Below are positions 1 through 5,822 of a stretch of 8,565 nucleotides of DNA, in pieces. The notes beneath the pieces are model-generated. The model did not search any database. It was not told the origin of the DNA and was given only the letters and a program-made list of their open reading frames with translations. The stretch is from JAJISK01 sp046759865 (GTDB taxonomy: Archaea; Thermoplasmatota; Thermoplasmata; RBG-16-68-12; JAJISG01), in contig JBHIDB010000048.1 in assembly GCA_046759865.1 (NCBI GenBank), forward strand, positions 1-8,565. The letters run 5' to 3'. Both the position numbers and the translations under genes were made by a program. Numbering within the stretch: the first letter of the stretch is position 1; each line of letters begins with the position of its first letter.

Positions 1-77
1 GACGTGTACGCCACGGAGTAGGCGGCTCGAAACCCGAACCCCCCGGCGTGACCCCCTGGACAGACTCGGCCCTCGGC

Positions 78-108
78 CGCCAGGCCCAAACATTCAAACC
101 GTCGCGGG
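78..108. repeat. Left copy of inverted repeat near the window ends
   Basis: Positions 78-100 are the exact reverse complement of 8381-8403 (23 bp). Extending inward to 108, the pair matches at 29 of 31 positions against 8373-8403. The core contains the internal direct repeat CAAAC-ATT-CAAAC. Further outward only scattered similarity remains. Perfect inverted copies this close to both ends suggest either terminal inverted repeats of a linear genome or the two arms of a large palindrome across the junction of a circular genome. The match is read directly from the sequence; the role is inferred. Confidence 0.8.
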
Positions 109-170
109 CTAGGTGCGCGCCGGCCTGAAGTGCATCAATCGTGGGGTAAAAACGACACACCAACCCGCCA

Positions 171-203
171 GGGGGGGGGCAAAACGCTGTTTTACCCCCC
201 CCC
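171..203. other. G9/C9 hairpin in the origin region
   Basis: Nine G (171-179) can pair with nine C (195-203). After one C-A mismatch, AAAAC (181-185) pairs with GTTTT (189-193), closing on a 3-nt GCT loop. An upstream GGGGTAAAAAC (144-154) can compete for the same GTTTTACCCC arm, so two alternative foldings exist. Such a stem could act as a single-strand initiation site, a replication fork barrier or a nicking-site hairpin. No Rep gene is visible to support the last option. The nine-base tracts may also contain length errors. Confidence 0.5.
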
Positions 204-268
204 TTCCAACCCCCCCCTTAAGAAAGAACTAGGAGTAGTACGTTAAAGGTTGAACCTCCACCCCCTAA

Positions 269-309
269 CCCCCTCCCCCTTCCTTAGCATTTCCGCAAGG
301 GGGAGGGGG
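269..309. repeat. 13-bp inverted repeat of C5TC5TT / AAG5AG5
   Basis: CCCCCTCCCCCTT (269-281) is perfectly complementary to AAGGGGGAGGGGG (297-309) across a 15-nt loop. Each arm is a pure pyrimidine or purine run, so besides a cruciform it could form triplex (H-DNA) or G-quadruplex structures. It lies 32 bp upstream of the DnaA-box array, which fits a structural element of the origin. It is not followed by a T-run, so it does not look like an ordinary terminator. Confidence 0.55.
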
Positions 310-340
310 CACATCACCACAACAGGTGGTATATGCAGGC

Positions 341-384
341 CCTGTGGATAACCTGTGGATAACCTGTGGATAACCTGTGGATAC
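341..384. repeat. Four tandem DnaA boxes (11-bp iterons)
   Basis: The unit CCTGTGGATAA is repeated head to tail with exact 11-bp spacing at 341, 352 and 363, and a fourth copy at 374 ends in TAC instead of TAA. Each of the first three contains TGTGGATAA, the reverse complement of the consensus DnaA box TTATCCACA. Spacing of 11 bp is about one helical turn, so bound DnaA molecules would line up on one face of the DNA. This argues for a host-DnaA-dependent origin. Titration of DnaA or repression of the promoter 30 bp downstream are alternatives. Confidence 0.85.
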
Positions 385-413
385 GTGAGCGGTGCAGCAT
401 TCCAAGAAAAGGC

Positions 414-442
414 TTGACATATGCATACCTCCTGCCTATTAT
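414..442 (+). promoter_or_regulatory. Strong sigma70-type promoter for the control operon
   Basis: A perfect TTGACA (-35, 414-419) is followed after exactly 17 bp by TATTAT (-10, 437-442, five of six consensus bases). Transcription would start near 449, about 30 bases before the first gene of the control operon. The palindrome TATGCATA (420-427) sits in the spacer directly after the -35. ATATGCA occurs at 331-337 and 419-425 and ATATGTA at 441-447, so a repressor may bind here. The leader carries a 6-bp inverted repeat, ATGTAG (443-448) and CTACAT (461-466). Confidence 0.85.
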
Positions 443-480
443 ATGTAGCGGATCGCAAACCTACATCCGGAAGGAGAGAC

Positions 481-723
481 ATGCCTAACTACAAGGTCAT
501 AATCTGCAAACCCCAACACCACCCCATCTGCATCATCGTCTCCGGCATCCGCGCTGCCCTCGACCTATTCTCCGATGGAGCCCAGCAGCCCGATACTCAA
601 TCTGCAGCCATCTTCACCCTTAGCTGGCACCGCGTAGCATCATACGAGGCACCCACCACTTACGAGCACGCCAGCATCCGCCATCGGAACATTGGCAGCG
701 AGGGGGGGGAGGGAGACCCATGA
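481..723 (+). CDS. Unknown 80-aa protein, first gene of the control operon
   Basis: I do not recognise this protein. The start at 481 is chosen because GGAAGGAGAG lies just upstream and because the earlier in-frame ATG at 421 falls inside the promoter. The N-terminal half alternates hydrophobic strands (YKVIICK, ICIIVSGI) with a short helix, which could be a small alpha/beta fold. The C-terminal half is polar, with several His and Arg and a Gly-Glu-rich tail that simply encodes the Shine-Dalgarno site of the next gene. The stop overlaps the next start in an ATGA, so the two are probably translationally coupled. As the first gene behind a strong promoter it is likely expressed early. Any role is unknown. 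Confidence 0.65.
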   Translation: MPNYKVIICKPQHHPICIIVSGIRAALDLFSDGAQQPDTQSAAIFTLSWHRVASYEAPTTYEHASIRHRNIGSEGGEGDP

Positions 724-974
724 CCCGCTTCTATCGGAAGCTCATAAGGCACGGAGGGAGCACGATCGTCTGCCTGCCGGCGCCCCTCCGCCGCGCTTGG
801 AACCTTGCCCCAGGAGATCACGTCGTCTTCGACGTCCACGACGATCACGTCACCGTCATGCCTCTCAACCAGGAGGGACACCGTGAAGCAGACCCGCTTC
901 CGCTCTTTGCCAATGTCCAGCATAGCTCGGCCACCGAACCCACTACGGATCGACCCGAGCCCGGAGACCATTAA
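720..974 (+). CDS. AbrB/SpoVT-type swapped-hairpin DNA-binding protein
   Basis: Residues about 5-49 fit the AbrB/MazE/SpoVT swapped-hairpin fold: a first strand (YRKLIRHGGSTIVCLP), a short helix with the family-typical LRRAWNLAPGDHV, and a last strand (VVFDVHDDHVTVMPL). Members bind DNA as dimers and serve as transition-state regulators, antitoxins or phage repressors. No toxin gene is adjacent, so a regulator of the promoter at 414-442 or of late genes is more likely than an antitoxin. The stretch after residue 51 looks unstructured, and the last 92 bases overlap the next gene in another frame. The overlap may be genuine, or the frame may originally have ended earlier. The start is set by a G/A-rich ribosome site and by ATGA coupling to the gene before. 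Confidence 0.75.
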   Translation: MTRFYRKLIRHGGSTIVCLPAPLRRAWNLAPGDHVVFDVHDDHVTVMPLNQEGHREADPLPLFANVQHSSATEPTTDRPEPGDH

Positions 975-1692
975 AGAGCTTGCCGCCTCGCTGGAAGCCC
1001 ACGGCCTCCTCCAGCCTATCGTGGTCACGCCCACCGACTCCGCGTATACCATCATCGCCGGCGATCGCCGCTACCTGGCAGCTAGGCTCCTCGGCTGGGA
1101 GACCATCGAAGCCAAGGTCATACAAAGACCTCCACCCGACACAGAAACCCTCACCCTCGTCGAGAACATCCATCGGGAGGACCTCACCCCCCTCGAGGAG
1201 GCCCGCGTTGTCCACCAACTCGTCATCACCAGGGGCATGGACGTAGACCTAGTCGCCCGCCGCTTCGGCAAAGGTCGCGGCTGGGTCGACAACCGACTCG
1301 AAATGTACGCCTGGCACCAGAACATCCTCGACGCCATCCACGAGGGCAAAATCACGATCGCCGTCGGACGCCAACTCAACAACGTCACCGACGAAGGCTA
1401 TCGCGCCTACCTCATCCGCATGGCCGACGACAACGGCGCCACCAGCCGGACCGCCCGAATCTGGTTCGAGGACTGGGAACGCACCCTCCGCGAAACCGGC
1501 CAGCACCCCACCGCAGAGACAAGACCCGTCCAGCCTTACTCCGGCCAAGCCGTGGGCGTCGCCTGCGGAGCCTGCGACAAAATGCTCCCCGTCTCCCAAC
1601 TCACCACCATCTACGTCTGCTGGGGCTGTCTCCACCCCTATCCCCCTCCAGCCGATGAACCCCCCGCTAACCACAGGGAGGTAGAACCATGA
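883..1692 (+). CDS. ParB/Spo0J-like CTPase with C-terminal zinc ribbon
   Basis: The ParB N-terminal domain is clear. It has GLLQPIVV (41-48), the CTP-binding box AGDRRYLAAR (59-68, normally GERRxRA) and ENIHREDLTPLEEA (94-107, the ENxxR box that contacts CTP phosphates in ParB). A helix-turn-helix follows at about 121-140. Instead of the usual dimerisation tail, the C-terminus carries CxxC (228, 231) and CxxC (246, 249), most likely a Cys4 zinc ribbon. The length is 269 aa. I chose GTG at 883 because AGGAGG ends 6 nt before it and the protein then begins just ahead of the conserved domain; an ATG at 805 lies inside the AbrB domain. There is no ParA and no recognisable canonical parS, so it may act as a transcription regulator, origin-binding factor or nucleoprotein organiser rather than a partition protein. 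Confidence 0.85.
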   Translation: MKQTRFRSLPMSSIARPPNPLRIDPSPETIKELAASLEAHGLLQPIVVTPTDSAYTIIAGDRRYLAARLLGWETIEAKVIQRPPPDTETLTLVENIHREDLTPLEEARVVHQLVITRGMDVDLVARRFGKGRGWVDNRLEMYAWHQNILDAIHEGKITIAVGRQLNNVTDEGYRAYLIRMADDNGATSRTARIWFEDWERTLRETGQHPTAETRPVQPYSGQAVGVACGACDKMLPVSQLTTIYVCWGCLHPYPPPADEPPANHREVEP

Positions 1693-1928
1693 TCAAGATG
1701 GCAACCGACGCACTATCCTTGCTCTGCGATGTTGCGATGTTCATCGACCGCGCCCGCAGCCAAAAACTCGAACCCGAAGGCGAACACTACCTTTTCCTCG
1801 CGGCCGATCGCCTCGACGACGCCATGGCCGAAATCACCAAGCTCCGCCGCGAACTCCACAAAACCCGGGCGAAACACATCCCACCAGAAAAACCCCTTGA
1901 CACCATAGGAGCCGAAGGAACAGAATAA
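1689..1928 (+). CDS. Small helical protein of unknown function
   Basis: This 79-aa protein is not recognised. It starts in an ATGA overlap with the ParB-like gene stop, preceded by GGGAGG, so the two are probably made together. Residues about 5-60 look like two amphipathic helices (TDALSLLCDVAMFIDRARS and a second segment rich in Leu, Asp and Arg ending in AEITKLRRELHKTRAK), compatible with a helical hairpin or short coiled coil. The remaining tail is Pro/Glu-rich and polar. It ends the control operon, just before a terminator hairpin. A partner or adaptor for the ParB-like protein is possible but is only inferred from position. Confidence 0.65.
   Translation: MIKMATDALSLLCDVAMFIDRARSQKLEPEGEHYLFLAADRLDDAMAEITKLRRELHKTRAKHIPPEKPLDTIGAEGTE
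1897..1926 (+). promoter_or_regulatory. Possible weak promoter before the structural genes
   Basis: A perfect TTGACA (1897-1902) is followed after 18 bp by CAGAAT (1921-1926, four of six -10 bases). It lies inside the end of the preceding gene and would drive transcription straight into the hairpin at 1943-1980. I saw no better promoter between the control and structural blocks. The poor -10 makes the call uncertain unless an activator is involved. Confidence 0.3.
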
Positions 1929-1942
1929 CCCCGATCCATCCG

Positions 1943-1986
1943 AAACGCCCGGCAGCAGGGGCAACCCTCGCCGGGCGTTTGTCTTT
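1943..1986 (+). terminator. Intrinsic terminator or attenuator after the control operon
   Basis: AAACGCCCGGC (1943-1953) pairs perfectly with GCCGGGCGTTT (1970-1980). An inner AGGG/CCCT stem (1957-1960 with 1965-1968) tightens the loop, and the T-rich run TTTGTCTTT follows. That is a good Rho-independent terminator. Its 5' arm overlaps GCCCGGCAGCAGG (1947-1959), which can instead pair perfectly over 13 bp with CCTGCTGCCGGGC (1987-1999). The two foldings exclude each other, so the element may be a switch between control and structural genes. Confidence 0.7.
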
Positions 1987-2031
1987 CCTGCTGCCGGGCC
2001 CTCCTAACCTCTCGACCAGGAGGGACCGCCC

Positions 2032-2469
2032 ATGGCAGCCATCAAAGCCCTCGAACGGATCCGCGAGAAATGGGTACGCCGAGCCGGGCAAGCCGGCCCC
2101 GACTACGAAGAAGGCGTTCGAACCACCCCCAAGGACTGGGCGGCAAACGCCGGCGCCGCCGAGGGCAACTACCGCGACGCCGTTACCCGAGCGGCCACCG
2201 AAGGGCGGTTCGGGCGCGGCGTCAGCCGCGTCGGCACACAGAAATGGAGGAGGAGATCCCTCGAGCTTGGCACCGTTCGCTTTGGGCCTGGTGTTGCCGC
2301 AGCGGCCGAGGATTTTTCCCGCGGTTTCGCCCCCATCCGTGAAGCGATCGCGGCCGTTACGCTGCCCCCGCGCCGGCCCCGACGGGATCCCGCCAACCTC
2401 CAACGCGTCAGCGCCGTTGTCAACGCCGTCGTCGCGGCGGCCCAAGCGCGAGACCGAGGCACTCGTTAG
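2032..2469 (+). CDS. Small basic, Ala-rich protein, putative virion or scaffold component
   Basis: At 145 aa this is rich in Ala, Arg and Gly and mostly helical. It has a basic N-terminal helix (IKALERIREKWVRRAG), a central aromatic-basic stretch (FGRGVSRVGTQKWRRRSLELG), a helix around AAAAEDFSRGF, and a C-terminal helix rich in Ala and Val. The composition resembles small phage structural or scaffold-type proteins, but I cannot name the family with confidence. AGGAGGG lies 7 nt before the start. It is the first gene after the terminator and leads the capsid cluster. Binding genome or capsid through its basic helices is a reasonable guess. No signal peptide or transmembrane segment is seen. 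Confidence 0.75.
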   Translation: MAAIKALERIREKWVRRAGQAGPDYEEGVRTTPKDWAANAGAAEGNYRDAVTRAATEGRFGRGVSRVGTQKWRRRSLELGTVRFGPGVAAAAEDFSRGFAPIREAIAAVTLPPRRPRRDPANLQRVSAVVNAVVAAAQARDRGTR

Positions 2470-2481
2470 GAGCCCTGAACC

Positions 2482-3219
2482 ATGGCCGTCAAGGCGACCG
2501 TCCGCGTCATCCGCGCTTCACCCCAAACGAGGCAAGTACTCCTCGACCTCCAGGCCACCCCTCCCCGCAAGACCATCTACGCCATCGGTCCCCTCGGCTG
2601 GTTCATCATCGGTGCTACCGGCCTCGCCATCACCCAAGGTGCCGCCCGCGCCATCTTCGGGAAGAACGACCGCAACGAAGCGGTCGAGGCCCTCCGCTCC
2701 GCCGGTCTCCTCGCCAAGCTGAACAAGTCCGAAGCCGAGACCAACCGGATCACCGCCGAGATCGACCGCCTCCGCTCCACCCCCATCACCCGCGAGGACA
2801 TCGCCGCAAAGGTCGAGGTCATCCGCGCCAACGCCCCTCTCGACCTCGCCCTCAAGGAGATCACCCTTGAGCGCGACCAGATCGCCCTCGACACAGAGCG
2901 GCGCCTCGCGCCCTTCGTCGACGAACTCAAGACCGTCCGCCTCGAAAAGGAGCGCGGCCTTAACCGCGAGCGCGAGGAACGCCTCGCCCTCGACCTCGCC
3001 CTGGCCGACGTCGCCATTGAGAAGGAACTCGCCGCCGCCGACGTCGCCACCGCGCGAGCCGCCGCCCAGGCCCAGAAAACCGATCTCGTCGATACCGCGC
3101 TCAGCGGTCTTAGTTTCTTCCAGAAGCGCATCTTCCTCCGCGATCGCCTCTTCCCCAAACCCAAGGAAAAAGATCGCCGCCGTATCATCCGCTTCCCCGA
3201 AACATTCCGCATCCTCTAA
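2482..3219 (+). CDS. Membrane-anchored coiled-coil protein
   Basis: This 245-aa protein has a short N-terminal region, one hydrophobic segment at about 32-53 (IYAIGPLGWFIIGATGLAI), and then a long, highly charged helical stretch from about 63 to 205 with alternating Glu/Arg/Leu typical of a coiled coil. A basic tail (about 215-245) contains several Lys/Arg. The layout suggests an inner-membrane or virion-membrane anchor with a rod-like extension. DJR viruses commonly contain an internal lipid membrane with small anchored proteins, so a membrane-capsid bridging role is plausible but inferred. The preceding gene stop forms part of its TTAGGAG ribosome site. A coiled-coil motor or assembly factor is an alternative. 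The family is not recognised. Confidence 0.8.
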   Translation: MAVKATVRVIRASPQTRQVLLDLQATPPRKTIYAIGPLGWFIIGATGLAITQGAARAIFGKNDRNEAVEALRSAGLLAKLNKSEAETNRITAEIDRLRSTPITREDIAAKVEVIRANAPLDLALKEITLERDQIALDTERRLAPFVDELKTVRLEKERGLNREREERLALDLALADVAIEKELAAADVATARAAAQAQKTDLVDTALSGLSFFQKRIFLRDRLFPKPKEKDRRRIIRFPETFRIL

Positions 3220-3233
3220 GGAGGGATCCCACC

Positions 3234-4232
3234 ATGTCGCGCTACCTCCGCACCGTCCTTCACCAGGATGTTGCCGTCGCCGCCGCCGGCAACCCCATCG
3301 AAACTAATCTCGGAGTGAACCCCATCAGCTTCCTCCTCATTACACTCCGGGCCCAGGTCCTCGCCGCCAACATCAACCCCACCCTTGCGAACCTCCTTGC
3401 CGTCTTCAGCAGCGTCGATGTCCGATTCAAAGGCACCAGTATTGTCAGCCTCAGCCTCGCCGACCTCTTCCGCATGGCCGCTGCCCTCTGGGGCCGCTTC
3501 CCCATCACCTCCCGCATCAGCGATCCCATTAACGAGACCACCACTCTCACAATCCCCCTGCCCTTCGCCCGCGTCCCCTACTGGATGAACGAAGCCTTCC
3601 CCGCGTCCCGATCCGGAGACCTTGTCCTCTCCCTCACCATCGCCGCCGCCTTCACCAACATCACCGGCGTCACCGTCCAGGTCGAACAGATCGAGCTCCT
3701 CGACGCCGTCCCCGACCAGTTCCTCAAGTACACCACCTTTAACAAGACTCCCACCGCCACCGGCGAGCATGACACCGACCTTCCCCTCGGCAACCCCATC
3801 CCCGGCGTCCTCCTCTTCGGGACCACCGTCCCCACCGGCACTTCCTTCAACGCTAGCATCGGCACCCTCAAGCTCCTCGTCGACAACGTGGAGAACTTCT
3901 ACTCCCTCGCCAATTGGGAGAGCCTCCACAATGATTTCATCATCCGCGCCTTCCCGGAATGGGACCTCAGCACAGAGCTCCACCGCCTCGCGGCGGCCGG
4001 CGTCTATGCCGCGAACGATATCAGCCAAGGCCCTGCCTCCGTCGTTCGCGTCCACGACACCTACGCGTACCTCGATTTCGACCCTCTCCGCGATAACAAC
4101 TACCTCCTCGAAACCGAAGGACGCGGTCGGGTCCACCTTCGCATCAATGCCGATGTCGCCGACGCCATCCGGATCCTCCCCGTCGAGATCATCAGGCTCC
4201 CCGGGGCCGAGCGACCCGCCCAAGTCATCTAA
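3234..4232 (+). CDS. Candidate double-jelly-roll major capsid protein
   Basis: At 332 aa this has the size and beta-rich pattern of a double-jelly-roll capsid protein. The first beta-rich domain spans about 1-160 (NPISFLLITLRAQ, VDVRFKGTSIVSLSL, TTTLTIPLPFARV, DLVLSLTIAAAF, VTVQVEQIELLD). A second spans about 165-330 (GVLLFGTTVP, SIGTLKLLVDN, ASVVRVHDTYAYLDFDP, GRGRVHLRINADV, ILPVEIIRLPG). Small DJR viruses such as PM2 and FLiP have capsid proteins of about 270-330 aa with this two-barrel plan, and the tail reading LRDNNYLLETEGRGRVHL then PVEII resembles what I recall of such proteins. It has one of the strongest ribosome sites here (TAAGGAGGGATCC, which also holds the previous stop) and strong C-ending codon bias, both fitting high expression. 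An unrelated beta-sandwich virion protein is the main alternative; structure prediction would decide. Confidence 0.65.
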   Translation: MSRYLRTVLHQDVAVAAAGNPIETNLGVNPISFLLITLRAQVLAANINPTLANLLAVFSSVDVRFKGTSIVSLSLADLFRMAAALWGRFPITSRISDPINETTTLTIPLPFARVPYWMNEAFPASRSGDLVLSLTIAAAFTNITGVTVQVEQIELLDAVPDQFLKYTTFNKTPTATGEHDTDLPLGNPIPGVLLFGTTVPTGTSFNASIGTLKLLVDNVENFYSLANWESLHNDFIIRAFPEWDLSTELHRLAAAGVYAANDISQGPASVVRVHDTYAYLDFDPLRDNNYLLETEGRGRVHLRINADVADAIRILPVEIIRLPGAERPAQVI

Positions 4233-4244
4233 GGAGGATCCCCC

Positions 4245-5168
4245 ATGCCGCGCGACATCGCGCTTAACCAAGCCCTTGCAAGGAGCGTCCGCCTGGACCT
4301 ATTCCGCCACTCCCTGGTCCAGGATCTCCCCTTCACCGACGAGCCCGTCCCCACGCCCGAGGACGAGATCGCCGATCTCCGCCGTACGGGTATTATCCCC
4401 ACCCGTCGTCAAGAGGCTGAAGAAGACGTGCGTGCCCAACAAAGGCGCGCACGTCGCCTCGAACTCACCGGCGGCACCCGCGAGTACTCCGTCGACTCTA
4501 GCAACGCCATTGCCACCGGCGTCTCCCAGGTCATCTCTCCCGTCTTTGAACCCGGCCGGATCCGCGCCGTCCTAGTCAACTTCAACTGCGACGCAGGAAC
4601 AGGCGAAGGCCGCATATTCCTCGCCGTCAAATGGACCCCCGGCGCCATCGGCCTCCTCGATCCCCTCTCCATCGATACCTATGACGCTGCGAACCAGATC
4701 TGGGAACAAAACCGAACCATCGACGCCGCCGGCCGCCAGTACCAGATGGCCTTCCTCACCATCGCCAATCAAAACCAGTCCTGGATGTCCGACGTCAACT
4801 TCCCCATAACCACCGTCCCCTTTACCCTCCTCGCCCGATTCCGTCACGACCAGTCCGTCGCCGGCACCCTCGAAGTCCATACCAACATCACCGTTATCTT
4901 CGACCCTGAGCCCGATCTTGCCACCACCCGCATCTTCATCCCCCCGATCGGCCGCCTCAGCATCAATCGAAGCACTAGGCCCGTCGCTCCCCGCACACCC
5001 CGGGCTCGCTTTCCCCGCGCCGTCAAGATCTCCGTCTTCTCCGACGGCCGCATCATCAACCAGCGCACCATCTCGTGGGTCTCCGCCAGCGCCAACATCA
5101 AGCGCAAGTTCTTCAACGAGCGCGACGCAGGAGAAGCGCCGGCGGCCGGGATCCAGTGGATCTTCTAG
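4245..5168 (+). CDS. Beta-rich candidate minor capsid or vertex protein
   Basis: The 307-aa protein has a polar helical N-terminal segment (about 1-75, with the basic stretch RRQEAEEDVRAQQRRARR). A beta-rich core follows from about 80 to 225 (REYSVDSSNAIATGVSQVI, RIRAVLVNFNCDAG, GRIFLAVKWTPG, FTLLARFRHDQ, LEVHTNITVIFDPEPD), with an Arg/Pro-rich linker and a short C-terminal domain. The core could be a single jelly roll. Its place directly after the capsid gene, separated only by TAAGGAGGATCCC, suggests a penton, spike base or second capsid protein. No enzyme motif is seen. A host-derived carbohydrate-binding fold is possible. The family is not recognised. Confidence 0.75.
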   Translation: MPRDIALNQALARSVRLDLFRHSLVQDLPFTDEPVPTPEDEIADLRRTGIIPTRRQEAEEDVRAQQRRARRLELTGGTREYSVDSSNAIATGVSQVISPVFEPGRIRAVLVNFNCDAGTGEGRIFLAVKWTPGAIGLLDPLSIDTYDAANQIWEQNRTIDAAGRQYQMAFLTIANQNQSWMSDVNFPITTVPFTLLARFRHDQSVAGTLEVHTNITVIFDPEPDLATTRIFIPPIGRLSINRSTRPVAPRTPRARFPRAVKISVFSDGRIINQRTISWVSASANIKRKFFNERDAGEAPAAGIQWIF

Positions 5169-5182
5169 CGTGACCCCAAGCT

Positions 5183-5587
5183 ATGGCGCGATACAGTCGG
5201 CGGCGCGGACCTGCAGCACCCTTCGAGCTTACACTAACCATGACCGCCATCCCCGGCCTTACGGTCACGCGATTCTTCGATGCCGGCGAGCTCTGGGCCA
5301 GCGGTTCCTTTTCCGTCTTCAACGCTACCGGAGCCCCCTCCAACTTCGAAGGTATGATCCTCCTCGACGGCGCCGAGGTCCTCTCTAACCGCCCGTCCAC
5401 CAGCGTCCCTAATAACTCCTTCGGCCATTTTTCCTTCGGACTCATTCTCCCCATCTCCCGCGGTGTCCACACCATTGCCCTGGCCGCGCGGGGCCGAGCC
5501 CCAGTCGGAGACACCGTCGACCTCAATTCCGGAGTATTTACCGTCATCCAGCTTCCCCGTTGGGACCAAGAGGACGATCTGCTATAA
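5183..5587 (+). CDS. Small beta-sandwich candidate spike or capsid-associated protein
   Basis: At 134 aa, a basic N-terminus (MARYSRRRG) precedes an almost entirely beta-strand sequence (FELTLTMTAIPGLTVTRFF, LWASGSFSVFNATG, FGHFSFGLILPISRGVHTIALAARG, SGVFTVIQLPRW). The GVHTIALAARG strand pattern is common in Ig-like or TNF-like beta-sandwiches of viral spikes. No clear Shine-Dalgarno site precedes it. The start lies 14 nt after the previous stop, so translation probably depends on reinitiation and yields less product. Its last codons overlap the -10 of a likely internal promoter. A spike or penton role is inferred from fold and position. Confidence 0.7.
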   Translation: MARYSRRRGPAAPFELTLTMTAIPGLTVTRFFDAGELWASGSFSVFNATGAPSNFEGMILLDGAEVLSNRPSTSVPNNSFGHFSFGLILPISRGVHTIALAARGRAPVGDTVDLNSGVFTVIQLPRWDQEDDLL

Positions 5588-5588
5588 T
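5560..5588 (+). promoter_or_regulatory. Likely internal promoter overlapping a stop codon
   Basis: TTGGGA (5560-5565, four of six) is followed after exactly 17 bp by a perfect TATAAT (5583-5588), which contains the TAA stop of the preceding gene. Transcription would begin near 5595, just before the strong AAGGAGGTG ribosome site of the next gene at 5610. In such a GC-rich sequence a perfect -10 at the right distance is unlikely by chance. It could give separate expression of the distal genes. Confidence 0.6.
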
Positions 5589-5609
5589 CCCCCACCAAGG
5601 AGGTGCCCC

Positions 5610-5822
5610 ATGATCCTCGACCAACTCAACGCCATCCGACAGATCCTCACCGATGCACACCTTCGCCTCCAGAACCTCGACACCAGCGCCATGCCCCGCG
5701 ACCAAATCGCCGTCCTCGCCCTATTCAAAGACCGCCTCGGCCAAGCCCTCGCGATCGCGTACCGCTTTGAGGAACGCATCACCCGCGCCGAGGCTACTAC
5801 CCGCGGCGCCCCGGATCCATGA
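5610..5822 (+). CDS. Short helical protein of unknown function
   Basis: This 70-aa protein starts at 5610 after the near-ideal ribosome site AAGGAGGTG (5598-5606). It is predicted from sequence to be two amphipathic helices, ILDQLNAIRQILTDAHLRLQ and a second from about 30 to 60 ending YRFEERITRAE, joined by a short polar turn. It resembles a helical hairpin or small oligomeric protein and has no membrane segment or enzyme motif. The strong ribosome site and upstream promoter suggest high expression. Its stop overlaps the next start as ATGA. The family is not recognised. Confidence 0.75.
   Translation: MILDQLNAIRQILTDAHLRLQNLDTSAMPRDQIAVLALFKDRLGQALAIAYRFEERITRAEATTRGAPDP

Larger units (their letters stand above)
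1..480. other. Non-coding origin and leader region
   Basis: No convincing gene lies here. In order it holds the left inverted repeat, a G9/C9 hairpin (171-203), a small palindrome AGGTT-G-AACCT (247-257), a 13-bp purine/pyrimidine hairpin (269-309), a small ACCAC/GTGGT stem (316-330), four tandem DnaA boxes (341-384) and a strong promoter (414-442) with its leader. Stable hairpins, DnaA boxes and a locally less GC-rich stretch (about 390-465) together are typical of a replication origin, which I infer this to be. Which strand is nicked or primed cannot be read from the sequence. Confidence 0.6.

Noticed and set aside
481..1692. Toxin-antitoxin module with the AbrB-like protein as antitoxin
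   Set aside because: Neither neighbour resembles a toxin of the MazF, PemK or PIN type; the next gene is clearly ParB-like.
1979..2722. A 247-codon + strand frame overlapping the 145-aa and 245-aa genes
   Set aside because: The product is Pro/Ser/Arg-rich and low complexity, starts inside the terminator region, and crosses two genes that have good ribosome sites and normal composition.
660..4271. Long minus-strand open frames, including one of 351 codons opposite the capsid gene
   Set aside because: They mirror strongly biased + strand genes, have low-complexity Gly/Glu/Asp- or Arg/Ser-rich products, and lack ribosome sites. The GC-rich third positions of the real genes explain their length.
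3622..4575. A 317-codon + strand frame inside the capsid gene and the next gene
   Set aside because: It encodes almost only Ser, Pro and Thr, the expected shadow of C-rich codons read one base off.
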